Assembly: GCF_009828065.1 (NCBI RefSeq)
Contig: NZ_WTYK01000002.1
Span: 496,001 to 560,000, forward strand
Source: Croceibacterium soli
GTDB taxonomy: Bacteria > Pseudomonadota > Alphaproteobacteria > Sphingomonadales > Sphingomonadaceae
Reading direction: 5' to 3'
Length of the DNA stretch: 64,000 nt
The position numbers and the translations under genes are program-made. Positions within the stretch are counted from its first letter, which is position 1. Each line of letters begins with the position of its first letter. The notes beneath the pieces were generated by a model. That model did no database searches. It saw only the letters and a list, made by a program, of their open reading frames with translations, and had not been told where the DNA came from. This document shows, piece after piece, positions 9,154 through 17,314 of the stretch.

Positions 9154-10599
9154 TTAGTTCTGCGTGACGGTAACGACGTTTGCGCTGCCGTTCTGCGCGA
9201 TCGACGAGTAGTCGCTCGCACCCTGCGTCGCGGTAGCGATGTTGAGATTGCCCGTCTGAGAGATCGACGAGTAGGAGTTCGCCCCCTGTGTCGACGTCGC
9301 AGTGTTCTCCGAACCCGTCTGCGTGATCAGTGAGGTGCCGAACGCACCCGCCTGGGTCACAGTGGCCAGGTTGTTGTTGCCGGACTGCATAACGTCGATG
9401 GTATTGTCGGCGCCGGTCTGGTTCAGAACAGCCTGGTTCAGGTTTCCGATCTGATCGACCTGAATGTAGGACCGATCATTGTTCTGCGCCAGATAGATGT
9501 CCTGATTGCGGGTGGTCGTGACGATGTTGTCATCCCCTTCTTGCCGCACGTCCAGCTGAGTATCGGCGCCGGTCTGAACGGTTCCGGCGAAGTTGCGGTC
9601 ACCGATCTGTTCGATCACGGCATCGCCGCCACCAGCTTGCGAGACATAGGCTTCGTTGTTGTTGCCGTTCTGCTTCAAACCAACCACTGTGGGGCTATAC
9701 GAAGTCCCGCTATAGGCCGGGTTCACGTTGTAAGGCCCAGGGGTAGCATCCGGGCTCGCGTCGCCAACATCGTTGGCAGACCCAGTCTGCAGGACGGTTG
9801 CGATGTTGCTATTGCCCTTCTGTTCGACAGAAGCCTCGTTAGCCGAGTCGCCTTGAGTGACAACGGCAAAGTTGAGGTTACCCGACTGCAGGGTATTGGC
9901 GACGTTGTCCTCACCCGTCTGGGTAGCGTTGAGGATGTTGTTCGAACCTGCCTGATTGGCATCTAGAACATGATCTCGGCCGGTCTGACCGATGGTGGCA
10001 GTGTTGTTGAAGGCGATGTTGTCGGCAGAAGCGCCCTGATTGAGAAGCGCGACATTGGCATCACCGTCTTGGCTGATTGTGGCATCGTTCTCGGAGCCAT
10101 CCTGCACGATGCCCGCGATATTCCGGATCGTGCTCGAGCTCGGGTTTGCGCTGGCCACATTGGTATCGGTTTGCGTGATCGAAGCCGTGTTGCTGCCGCC
10201 GTTGCGGAAATTGTTGCTGATGCCCTGGCTGATGAAAGCCCGACCGTCACCGGTCTGGTCCAAGGTGGCGACGTTGTTGTTAGACTCTTGGGAAATGTTG
10301 CCTTCGGCTTTGCCGCCGCCCGCCGCGCGAGCCTGCTGCGTGATGGTCGCTACGTTGCCGATGGTGGCGCCGCCGCCTTGTTCACCCTGAAGCACCGTTG
10401 CCTGATGGCTGGCGCCGCTCTGCGAGATCGTCGCGGTCTGCTGGGTCTGGTTCTGAGTGACAGTAGCGCGATTGGAATCGCCGGTCTGGGTGATCGCCGA
10501 CTCGTTTTCTGCCGAGGCGGCGGAGACGGTCTGCGCGATGGCTGGCGCACCGAGCGCCAGTGCTGCGGCCGAAACGGTCACGAAAAGGATAGTTTTCAT
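9154..10599 (-). CDS. Large curlin-repeat amyloid protein (481 aa)
   Basis: Signal peptide MKTILFVTVSAAALALGAPAIAQ, then roughly 18-20 curlin repeats (SAITQTGDSNRATVTQN..., QSGNNNLATVTQAG...). At about residues 280-310 a non-repeat insert (DATPGPYNVNPAYSGTSYSP) interrupts the array, followed by TVVGLKQNGNNNEAYVSQ. The protein ends SANVVTVTQN. It is a close paralogue of the next upstream gene in signal peptide, insert position and C-terminus. Such proteins are exported through CsgG and polymerise outside the cell; this one is several times larger than the 151-residue E. coli CsgA. The ATG at 10599 has GGAG about ten bases upstream. The 90-bp gap to the upstream paralogue carries no clear terminator. 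Confidence 0.92.
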   Translation of the reverse strand: MKTILFVTVSAAALALGAPAIAQTVSAASAENESAITQTGDSNRATVTQNQTQQTATISQSGASHQATVLQGEQGGGATIGNVATITQQARAAGGGKAEGNISQESNNNVATLDQTGDGRAFISQGISNNFRNGGSNTASITQTDTNVASANPSSSTIRNIAGIVQDGSENDATISQDGDANVALLNQGASADNIAFNNTATIGQTGRDHVLDANQAGSNNILNATQTGEDNVANTLQSGNLNFAVVTQGDSANEASVEQKGNSNIATVLQTGSANDVGDASPDATPGPYNVNPAYSGTSYSPTVVGLKQNGNNNEAYVSQAGGGDAVIEQIGDRNFAGTVQTGADTQLDVRQEGDDNIVTTTRNQDIYLAQNNDRSYIQVDQIGNLNQAVLNQTGADNTIDVMQSGNNNLATVTQAGAFGTSLITQTGSENTATSTQGANSYSSISQTGNLNIATATQGASDYSSIAQNGSANVVTVTQN

Positions 10600-10689
10600 C
10601 GAGGTGGACTCCGGGAAGGAACTCGCTGGTTCGCAGCGATGAACACGATCGAAGGCGGCGACCCGAGATCAGGTCGCCGCCTCCCAGTC

Positions 10690-12183
10690 TTAGTTTTGCG
10701 TAACGGTTGCGACGTTCAGGCTGCCAGTCTGGATAACGCTGGACCAATCGCTCGCGCCCTGAGTCACCGTGGCAGCGTTGCCGTTGCCGCCGGTCTGCGA
10801 GATCAAGGAGTAGGAGTTAGCTCCCTGAATGACGTCCGCATCGTTTTCATTGCCGGTCTGCGTGATCGACGAGTTGGAGAACGACGCCTGCGTCACTTCA
10901 GCGCGATTGTTCAAGCCAGTCTGCGCGATCACCGAAGATGCGTCAGCCGCAAACGCGACCTGAGTCGTGCGAGCCAGGTTACCGCTGCCGACCTGATCGA
11001 CGTCGATCAGCGCACGTTCACCGACCTGAGAGAGAACGGCCTGGTTGTTGTCCCCACCGCTCTGCGTCACGAAGATTGCGGCTCCTGCGCCGTACTGCGT
11101 GACGTTCTCGTTAGCGCCTTGCGTTTTGGTGACCTTGTTGTTGTTGCCGGTCTGGTCGACGTCGAACACCGCAGCCACGCCGTCCTGCGCCACACCGGCG
11201 AAGTTGTTGTTACCGATCTGATCGATGTTGGCGTTGCCGCTTCCGGTCTGCGAAACGAAGGCGGTGTTGGCGTTGCCCTGCTGGAGAACACCCACAGTGC
11301 GGGGGGTGTAAGAGGTGTTGCTACCACGCGGGTTGATGAAACCGACCGGAGTGGTGTCGGGCAGGGGATCGCCAACGTTGTTGTTGTTCGCGTTCTGCGT
11401 GACAGTGGCCTGATTGTTGTTGCCGAGTTCCTGACGAACCGCGGCTTCATTGAAGCTGCCAGCCTGAGTCAGAGTGATAGTGTTGAAGCTACCATTCTGC
11501 ACCGCATCCGCCACGTTGTCGTCGCCAGTTTGTGCCAGCGTAAGCGTGTTGTCTTCGCCGGTCTGGTCACCTTCGAAAACGTTGTCTCTCCCGGTCTGAG
11601 AAAGATTTGCCTCGTTGCCCAAAGTCCCGATGACGTTCGTCTGCTGAAGCACTGCTACGTTCGAATCACCGTCCTGCGTGGTTACGCCGATGTTGTTCGA
11701 ACCTTCTTGAGTAATACCAGCGATGTTGATCATCGTGTGAGCGACGTTCGTGTCGGTCTGCTTGATCGTCGCCTGGTTGTTTCCGCCGGTGCGCGTCGCG
11801 ATACCCTGCGTAATGTCTGCCTGGTTGCGGCCGGTCTGGTCAACGGTCGCTTTGTTCAAGCCGGACTCTTGGATGATCCGGGTAAGTCCGGAGCCGGCCT
11901 CGTCCGCACGCTCTTTCTGCGTGACTGTGGCTACGTTGCCGGAGCTCTGTGCAGCGATGCCCAGGTCGCCCTGTTCGATCGAAGTGGAGTGGCCATCGCC
12001 CGTCTGATTGACGGTCGAAGTCTGATCGTTCTGGCGCTGAAGAACGGAGGCGCTGTTGCTATTGCCGTTCTGCGAGACGGTCGAAGCATTGTTTGCGGTG
12101 GCTTCGGTCACGGTCTGCGCAATTGCAGGTGCGGCGAACAGCAATGCAGCTGCCGATACGGAAGCGAAAAGAATGGTCTTCAT
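10690..12183 (-). CDS. Large curlin-repeat amyloid protein (497 aa)
   Basis: First and largest curlin gene of the set. The ATG at 12183 is chosen over a longer open frame to 12573: CAGGAG lies eight bases upstream, and the signal peptide MKTILFASVSAAALLFAAPAIAQ starts there. About 20 repeats follow (STVSQNGNSNSASVLQ, NNASTVSQ, QTGDDNVADAVQNG). A non-repeat insert (DTTPVGFINPRGSNTSYTPR) interrupts the array at about residues 290-310. The last residues are SLNVATVTQN. The matching insert and C-terminus in the downstream paralogue indicate a tandem duplication. It is the likely major fibre subunit, secreted via CsgG/CsgF encoded just upstream. The 483-bp spacer upstream suggests its own promoter. 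Confidence 0.93.
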   Translation of the reverse strand: MKTILFASVSAAALLFAAPAIAQTVTEATANNASTVSQNGNSNSASVLQRQNDQTSTVNQTGDGHSTSIEQGDLGIAAQSSGNVATVTQKERADEAGSGLTRIIQESGLNKATVDQTGRNQADITQGIATRTGGNNQATIKQTDTNVAHTMINIAGITQEGSNNIGVTTQDGDSNVAVLQQTNVIGTLGNEANLSQTGRDNVFEGDQTGEDNTLTLAQTGDDNVADAVQNGSFNTITLTQAGSFNEAAVRQELGNNNQATVTQNANNNNVGDPLPDTTPVGFINPRGSNTSYTPRTVGVLQQGNANTAFVSQTGSGNANIDQIGNNNFAGVAQDGVAAVFDVDQTGNNNKVTKTQGANENVTQYGAGAAIFVTQSGGDNNQAVLSQVGERALIDVDQVGSGNLARTTQVAFAADASSVIAQTGLNNRAEVTQASFSNSSITQTGNENDADVIQGANSYSLISQTGGNGNAATVTQGASDWSSVIQTGSLNVATVTQN

Positions 12184-12666
12184 GAGATATACTCCTGATT
12201 GGATAGGTATTCGGAATTGCGTCCCGACGCCGCCCCGCGAAAAGCCCGCGAGGCGGCGGAGAGTGGGTCCTTGGACGGACCTCGATCGTGGTTGGGTGCA
12301 CGGCGCGCGCTGGCCGCCGCGTTCGTTCGGCATCCAGAGGGGAGCATGTCTTCGGGATTGGCCACGGCGAGCGGCGCCGAAATGCGCGCGCTGTTGTGGG
12401 CTTGGCCGGTTAACACGGTTGTCAAATCCCTTCCGGATTCTCATAACCATGTCCGCCTGCGCCATGCGCAGGTCAGACCTGGATTGTTTCACAGCAACTT
12501 CAGTCATCTGGGGCGCGTCGGAGCTGCAACTCCGGCGCGCCTTTGCTTCACCGACCCTTGGCGGAAGCTGCAACTTCCGCCCCGGGCCACCGGAAATCCT
12601 CCGAGCCGTTCCCGGGCAGGTCCGGCGCCCTGCCCGCAGCCCTTGGCCGACGCCTTGCGGCGCCGG
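12184..12666. promoter_or_regulatory. Spacer between csgG and the first curlin gene; likely curlin promoter region
   Basis: No credible gene lies in these 483 bases. The minus strand carries a perfect TTGACA at 12425-12420, but no good -10 at 16-18 bases, so the promoter is only suggested. Two hairpins with the same loop are described separately. The spacing and the switch from assembly genes to abundant structural genes make a separate promoter, or RNA processing that favours the curlin message, likely. Confidence 0.45.
12513..12580 (-). repeat. Twin hairpins sharing the loop TTGCAG, downstream of csgG
   Basis: Hairpin 1 (12561-12580) is a seven-base-pair stem GCGGAAG/CTTCCGC. Hairpin 2 (12513-12540) is an eleven-base-pair stem GCGCGCCGGAG paired to CTCCGACGCGC with one G-U pair. 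Both enclose the same six-base loop, read TTGCAG on the minus strand. They lie 87-154 bases after the csgG stop codon in the direction of transcription. Neither is followed by a T-run, so classic intrinsic termination is not shown; a processing, stability or protein-binding role is possible. Confidence 0.6.
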
Positions 12667-13665
12667 TCAATTCCTTCGCGACGGTCCCCGCTGGGGGCCG
12701 CCGGCCGCGTCGACCTGATCGGCGGCGGCGGTGCGCCTCACTTCCTGCGGCGCGATCGGGCCGAGCTTGCGCAGGGCTTCCGCCACTTGCGCCTCGTCAA
12801 CTTCGCCATCGCGCTCACGCTTGTATTCCTGCAGTAGCGGCCAGCCGGCCTGCGGATCCGCGAAGTTCCACAGCTTGAGCTCGACCCCTTCGAGCACCAG
12901 CCCGTAAACCGCTTTCTCGATCGCCTGCTGGAGCGCGACCTGGTCCGGCTCGTTGGTGGTGACCCCGGCTTCCGCCTGGAGCAGCTCCTTGAAAGCGACG
13001 TAGCGGAAGGCATTTGCGCCGATCGACTGGCTGGCGATCGTCTTCGATGCGGTGACGGTGGTGAGCACTTCGCCGGTGCGCACCGACACGGCGCGCAAGT
13101 ACACGGTGACGGTATCCTGCCGGTATTCGGCGCGGGCGCCGATGCCAAGGAAGGCCGCCCCGGCCCCGCCGGTCACGGTGTTGGTGTCATAGCCGACGAT
13201 CCCGCCTTCCAGCAGCACCCCGGCGAAGAGCAGCGCCGGCAGCGCCTGCGGGTTTACGTCGGTCTCGCCGAGATATCGCTCGCGCATTTCGCGGATGATC
13301 TGGCGTTCGTTGAGCAGGTTGCGGAGCGACTCCCGCTCGACGATGGTGAACCAGTTGCGGTTGCCCGCGTCCTGCAGCGCCTTGACCAGGATTGCGCCCC
13401 CGCCCTGGCTTACTGCGCGCGACAGCGTCTGCCCGGCTTCGGTCGGCTTGAACTGGCCGGTCTGGTCGGCGAAGCCATAGACCGCGATCGCCACCGGGCG
13501 GTCCGGCGCGGGCAGGCTGGAGAGCAGGACCTGGGTCTGCGTCTTGTCGGGGATGAACGCCTTAGAGCGCGTTTCCGGCATCGACGCGCGGCCGTGTTCG
13601 GTGACGGTCGAGCAGGCGGAAAGCGCAAGCGCGGCCACGGAGGCGAGAGCGGACTTGAGATACAT
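12667..13665 (-). CDS. csgG: CsgG-family curli secretion channel lipoprotein
   Basis: A 332-residue CsgG homologue. Signal peptide and lipobox MYLKSALASVAALALSAC place it as an outer-membrane lipoprotein. Recognisable CsgG features are VAIAVYGFADQTGQFKPTEAGQTLSRAVSQGG, the LVKALQDAGNRNWFTIVERESLRNLLNERQIIRE segment, LLFAGVLLEGGIVGYDTNT with a Gly/Ala-rich transmembrane beta-hairpin, and YLRAVSVRTGEVLTTVTASKTI. CsgG forms the nonameric pore that exports curlin subunits. The C-terminal 40 residues (QVDAAGGPQRGPSRRN) are a basic extension beyond the usual end. It follows csgF by 14 bp, so both are one transcript. Confidence 0.95.
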   Translation of the reverse strand: MYLKSALASVAALALSACSTVTEHGRASMPETRSKAFIPDKTQTQVLLSSLPAPDRPVAIAVYGFADQTGQFKPTEAGQTLSRAVSQGGGAILVKALQDAGNRNWFTIVERESLRNLLNERQIIREMRERYLGETDVNPQALPALLFAGVLLEGGIVGYDTNTVTGGAGAAFLGIGARAEYRQDTVTVYLRAVSVRTGEVLTTVTASKTIASQSIGANAFRYVAFKELLQAEAGVTTNEPDQVALQQAIEKAVYGLVLEGVELKLWNFADPQAGWPLLQEYKRERDGEVDEAQVAEALRKLGPIAPQEVRRTAAADQVDAAGGPQRGPSRRN

Positions 13666-13679
13666 GGACCGTGCCCGCC

Positions 13680-14120
13680 TCAGTTTACTTCGATGAAGGT
13701 CGGGATCACGATCGTCGTCACCTCGCCGGTGCCGTCATCGGTGATGTTCAGCGTCACTTCGGTCAGGCTGCGGACGAAGTCGATCGTCTGGCCGCCGAAG
13801 CTGATCGTGCCGCTTTCCTGCGGGTTCTCCCCGAAGATCGCGTCGACGATCTGCGATGAGAGCGCCGAGAGCAGGCGCGACTGGAGCTGGCGGGCGAAGA
13901 TGTCCGCCTGGCTCGACGTGCTCTGCGCCTTCGGGTCTTTGGTGTTGTTCTGCGCGTTGGCGATGCCGAGAAGGTGCGCCGAATTGAACGGGTTGCCGCC
14001 AAAGCTGGGATCGATCGGCTGATATGTGATGTCCTGCGCCGCCGCGGGCAGCGCGGCCAGGCAAGAGACACCCAAAATGAAACCGGCCGTCAACCTGGTA
14101 GCCGAAAACGCACGCACCAT
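13680..14120 (-). CDS. csgF: CsgF-family curli assembly protein
   Basis: A 146-residue secreted protein with signal peptide MVRAFSATRLTAGFILGVSCLAALPAAAQ. The mature N-terminus reads DITYQPIDPSFGGNPFNSAHLLGIANAQN, the conserved CsgF segment that inserts into the CsgG pore and forms its second constriction. The C-terminal half (ISFGGQTIDFVRSLTEVTLNITDDGTGEVTTIVIPTF) is the outer region that links the pore to nascent fibres. ATG at 14120 with GGGGGT upstream. First gene of a csgF-csgG unit. Confidence 0.95.
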   Translation of the reverse strand: MVRAFSATRLTAGFILGVSCLAALPAAAQDITYQPIDPSFGGNPFNSAHLLGIANAQNNTKDPKAQSTSSQADIFARQLQSRLLSALSSQIVDAIFGENPQESGTISFGGQTIDFVRSLTEVTLNITDDGTGEVTTIVIPTFIEVN

Positions 14121-14240
14121 TCGTTACCCCCAATAAGGTCGGCTTGCCGGCGCCCGCGCTGGGCCCCCGGATCCAAGCTGTTGGCAGCGGTCGCGCTGGA
14201 CCCCAACCGAGCGCTAACTTTGAATTAGTGCCCGAACCCC

Positions 14241-14260
14241 CGTTCGTTAACATTCGTTTA
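14241..14260 (-). promoter_or_regulatory. Two phased AACGAA repeats upstream of csgF
   Basis: On the minus strand AACGAA occurs twice with exactly ten bases between repeat starts (14258-14253 and 14248-14243), about 125 bases upstream of the csgF start. One-turn phasing is typical of tandem activator sites. The neighbouring LuxR-type protein is the natural candidate binder; this is inference. Confidence 0.3.
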
Positions 14261-14346
14261 CGATTGGCCGATCTGATTCGCATCCCCAATTCGGGTGGCA
14301 TCGCGCAGAAGGTGGGGCATGTGTCCCCTTTCGGTACAGACCGGCT

Positions 14347-14982
14347 TCAGGAATCCCCGAAAGCGCGCACGATCTGCAGCAGGCGGACGCTCGAGGTCAC
14401 GGCCATCTTCGCGTGTATCCGCTTGAGATGGCTGCGAACCGTGTTGATCGTTATCTGCAGCTCCCGCGCGATCTCGGCCGGGCTGCGCAGCCGCGCGAAT
14501 TGATCCAGAACGGTTGCTTCTGCCTTGGTGAGACCGAAATAGGAGGCCAGGCCGCTAGGCCGTGTATCGCGCGCCGGTTGGGAGAGCGCGAAAGTCAGGA
14601 ACAGCAGCCGGCGGTTGTCCTCCTGCTGCGCCCAGCCGCTCATCAGGACCCAGCAGTCCTCCATAGGGTTGGTGAACAGCAGGCGCCCCCCCTCCGGCTC
14701 AAGCGAGGCGAGGAACGCCTTGCCGTCCTGCGTCGCCTGGCCGTCCTCGAAGCACAAACGCCCTTTCCTGATGTGAACCGGGAAAGGCTGGCGCAGTAGC
14801 CGGTCCGCGCTCGGCGAACTCCACAGCAGCCGGGCGCCGGCATCGGCGATCACGCGCGGCCGGGCATCGCGCTCGACCAGGCTGCGCCCGAACATCGCCT
14901 CCAGTTCCCGGTCGGAATTGCGCCCGCGCGCGGCAACAGGCTCCCCTGCCCGCTGCACGAGCCTCACTTCACCGCTGGTCAT
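14347..14982 (-). CDS. LuxR-type transcriptional regulator, candidate curli regulator
   Basis: A 211-residue regulator. The C-terminal LuxR helix-turn-helix is clear from about residue 145: YFGLTKAEATVLDQFARLRSPAEIARELQITINTVRSHLKRIHAKMAVTSSVRLLQIV. The N-terminal part (residues 25-130) looks like a degenerate PAS-like sensor (VIADAGARLLWSSPSADRLL) and has no phosphoacceptor Asp of a receiver domain. It lies upstream of csgF on the same strand, as CsgD lies near the csg genes in enterobacteria, but the N-terminal domain is unlike CsgD, so a functional analogue is inferred only from position. The ATG at 14982 has no strong ribosome site. Confidence 0.8.
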   Translation of the reverse strand: MTSGEVRLVQRAGEPVAARGRNSDRELEAMFGRSLVERDARPRVIADAGARLLWSSPSADRLLRQPFPVHIRKGRLCFEDGQATQDGKAFLASLEPEGGRLLFTNPMEDCWVLMSGWAQQEDNRRLLFLTFALSQPARDTRPSGLASYFGLTKAEATVLDQFARLRSPAEIARELQITINTVRSHLKRIHAKMAVTSSVRLLQIVRAFGDS

Positions 14983-15206
14983 ACCCCGACTGCCCCCTTC
15001 AGATGCCTCGCGTCCCGCCGCAGGCCCGCGCAGCTTCCGCTAAATGCTAGCTAGATTCCGATCCTTTGCCTGAATCTCCCAGGCACTGGCGGAAGCGCGC
15101 GTTCCGCTCCGCCTGGACCAAGGAGATGACGGGCTCGTTGCAACCAGCACCGTGCGGCGTCCGGCCGGCGGGCTGCCGACAACGTGATCGAACGAAGGTA
15201 ACGACA

Positions 15207-16097
15207 TCAACTGGTTATACGCAGTTCGTCATAGACCGGGTCATATCGCAGGTTCAGGCCCATCGCGCGCAGCTGATCGAAGCTGACGAACGTATCGGCG
15301 GCCGCGGAACTGCGCAGCCGCTCAAACTCGCTGCTGTCGAAGCGTTCGACTAGGAGGTCGAGCAGTCCGGAAAGCTGGACATCGAAGCTTTGCGCGTCGC
15401 TGGTCCGCAAAGCGACCTTGCCGAGTTCCGACTCGCCGATGCGCACCAGCAGGTTCGACGGCGACTCGGCCAGGAGCGCGGCCCGCTCCGTGTCGCGCAG
15501 GCGCGGCGGCGGCGGCAGGGTGACCTGCATGGCGTCGACTCGCGCCGCGAGGGTCGGCGCGCCGGCCCCGGCAAGCCCCGGTTCGCGGAGCTGCGCCATA
15601 CGCAGGGAGCGCGCCTCGCTATCGGCGATCTGCTCTATGTCGACCGGGCGCAAGGGCTCGCTGGCGAATACCAGATCTTCGGCGACAACAGGCTCGGATG
15701 GCGGCGGTTGCGCGGCGGGTTCCGCCATTGCCAGCACCGGGAGGGCGCTCGGCCGCGGCATGACTTCGGCCGCGGGCGCGCCGGACACGGATGGGGGAGC
15801 CTTTTGCGCAACCGGCAGCGGTCGGATCATCGCCGCCTCTACCGGCGCCAGTGCACTCTGGTCGGCAGACGGGGCCGTGGTAGCCACGGCGGGTGCGGAA
15901 CGGTCGCCGCTCGCCACGGCCAATGCACGCGGCCACGGATCGCCGCTTGGCGCGGCAACGAAGCAGGCGCCGGCGAGCAACATCGCTCCCCCTGTCCGGC
16001 GGGCGGCCGACCGCGGCCGTAAGGACGCCGGGCGCCGGCCGACCCGGCCTTCGCCCCCGCCCTCCCTCTCGCCATCGCTGTGCCGTAGCTCGTCCAT
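15207..16097 (-). CDS. Single-pass, Pro/Ala-rich envelope protein of unknown function near the curli genes
   Basis: A 296-residue protein I do not recognise. The start is set at the ATG at 16097 (preceded by a G-rich GGGGGG), not the far longer open frame that runs antisense through the tRNA gene. Residues 1-35 are charged and basic, residues 36-55 are hydrophobic (GGAMLLAGACFVAAP), and 60-170 are a Pro/Ala-rich stretch, like a periplasm-spanning linker. The C-terminal 130 residues look folded (LLVRIGESELGKVALRTSDAQSFDVQLSGLLDLLVERFDSSEFERLRSS, ending LNLRYDPVYDELRIT). The topology suggests an inner-membrane anchored periplasmic protein. It is on the same strand as the curli genes and may belong to the same system; that is not shown. 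Confidence 0.7.
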   Translation of the reverse strand: MDELRHSDGEREGGGEGRVGRRPASLRPRSAARRTGGAMLLAGACFVAAPSGDPWPRALAVASGDRSAPAVATTAPSADQSALAPVEAAMIRPLPVAQKAPPSVSGAPAAEVMPRPSALPVLAMAEPAAQPPPSEPVVAEDLVFASEPLRPVDIEQIADSEARSLRMAQLREPGLAGAGAPTLAARVDAMQVTLPPPPRLRDTERAALLAESPSNLLVRIGESELGKVALRTSDAQSFDVQLSGLLDLLVERFDSSEFERLRSSAAADTFVSFDQLRAMGLNLRYDPVYDELRITS

Positions 16098-16265
16098 CTG
16101 CCCCCCGGGACCTGCATAAAGTTGAGTCCGGCAAATGCAATGCTGCCGGCGAATTGTCCCACAACAAGACACTTTAGAGCGCCTCACACCGCTCCGCTCG
16201 ACAACCCGAGGTCGGCCAGCACGGGCAAGAAACAGCCCCTTCGTGACGAGGCATCGGTTCGCGTG

Positions 16266-16295
16266 TTGACAACATCCCCGTGGCGCAGCTATCGG
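16266..16295 (+). promoter_or_regulatory. Candidate promoter of tRNA-Leu
   Basis: TTGACA (16266-16271), an 18-base spacer and TATCGG (16290-16295) lie about 48 bases before the tRNA. The -35 is a perfect consensus match and the -10 a moderate one. Confidence 0.5.
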
Positions 16296-16342
16296 CCCCC
16301 TCCTACCTGCCGCACGGGGTTCGATGCCCGCGCGGCCTGCGT

Positions 16343-16429
<87 letters not shown>

Positions 16430-16509
16430 CTTTAACCCTCTGGCAGCGTTCAGAGGTGTCCAGCAGGCAGCCGTTTTCACAGTCATTGAGCACTCACTTC
16501 GCAGTGCAT

Positions 16510-17253
16510 TCAGCTTGCGGGTCGGGTGTTCGGGCTTGGTGCGCGGAAGGAGGCGAGGGCTTTTACGGCCCGCCGCTGCTCCATCCTCTGCAGCCAGGCG
16601 CACACGCTGGGCGAGGCTTGCTGGTTGCACATCTGGGGCACTATCCGCGGCAGCGCCGGGACCATCGAGTACCACTTGATGTCTGCTAGAGAGTATTCGC
16701 TGCCGACCAGCCATTGCCGTCCGTCGGCCAGCTGGCGCTCCATGCGGTCGACGCAGATCTCCACACGCCGCCGAGCGTCGGCGAGTTGCTCCTCGCTGAA
16801 GCCCTGGCTGGACACCGCTTCCCACTTCCGGCGGACCTCTTCGTTGGGCATACGGGAAAGCCGCTCGGTCATCTCCTGCTTGTCGACCTGCGAGGCGAAA
16901 CCTGTCGCGCCCTGGGCGCCGAGCACCGTCAGCGCGGGGCAGAAATACTCGTCCACGAACTTGGTCCAGACGCGCATCTCGGAGCGCAGCCACGGATCTG
17001 CCGGGCGAAGCGGAGTGCTCGGGAAGACGTCCTCGAGGTACTCGTTGATGACGGTCGATTCCCGGACTACTTTTCCGTCGTGCACGAGGATCGGAACCAT
17101 CCCCTCCGGGCTCAGTCGTTGGAATTCGGGGGAATGGTGCTCCCACGCGCGGCTGTTGAGGAAGCGGTTCTGAAATGGCAGATCCTTCTCCAGCAGAGCC
17201 AGCAGCGGGGTCAGCGAATTGGCTACGGGTCCGAAGTGATAAAGCTCCAGCAT
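16510..17253 (-). CDS. LigF-like glutathione S-transferase (candidate beta-etherase)
   Basis: A 247-residue GST strongly resembling sphingomonad LigF. The N-terminal thioredoxin fold holds the signature YHFGPVANSLTPL (residues 5-17; Ser13 or Asn12 would position glutathione), SPEGMVPILVHDGKVVRESTVINEYLEDVFP with the Glu-Ser glutathione contact, then the all-helical domain beginning LRPADPWLRSEMRVWTKFVDEYF. LigF cleaves beta-aryl-ether ketones with glutathione; the substrate here is not known. The ATG at 17253 has GGAGAG upstream. It lies 61 bp after the MarR gene on the same strand, so both are probably co-transcribed. A generic stress GST is the alternative. Confidence 0.85.
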   Translation of the reverse strand: MLELYHFGPVANSLTPLLALLEKDLPFQNRFLNSRAWEHHSPEFQRLSPEGMVPILVHDGKVVRESTVINEYLEDVFPSTPLRPADPWLRSEMRVWTKFVDEYFCPALTVLGAQGATGFASQVDKQEMTERLSRMPNEEVRRKWEAVSSQGFSEEQLADARRRVEICVDRMERQLADGRQWLVGSEYSLADIKWYSMVPALPRIVPQMCNQQASPSVCAWLQRMEQRRAVKALASFRAPSPNTRPAS

Positions 17254-17314
17254 GTTCTCTCCATGCGGCGTCTGCCGTATATGTGCCGATCGTCGGAATT
17301 CGAAGGAGAGCCCT

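Noticed and set aside
7826-12183. CRISPR-like spaced repeats
   Set aside because: The periodic similarity is at protein level (curlin repeats of 20-23 residues) inside open reading frames; repeat units vary in sequence and length and no cas genes are present.
9970-12198. 742-codon plus-strand reading frame opposite the large curlin genes
   Set aside because: It is the complement of the curlin repeats; its periodic sequence (V-x-x-L-R-D) mirrors the repeat codons, and the minus strand has signal peptides, ribosome sites and known family motifs.
12667-12860. Frameshift or fusion at the csgG C-terminus
   Set aside because: The extra basic tail is in frame with no sign of a joined domain; it is better read as an extension.
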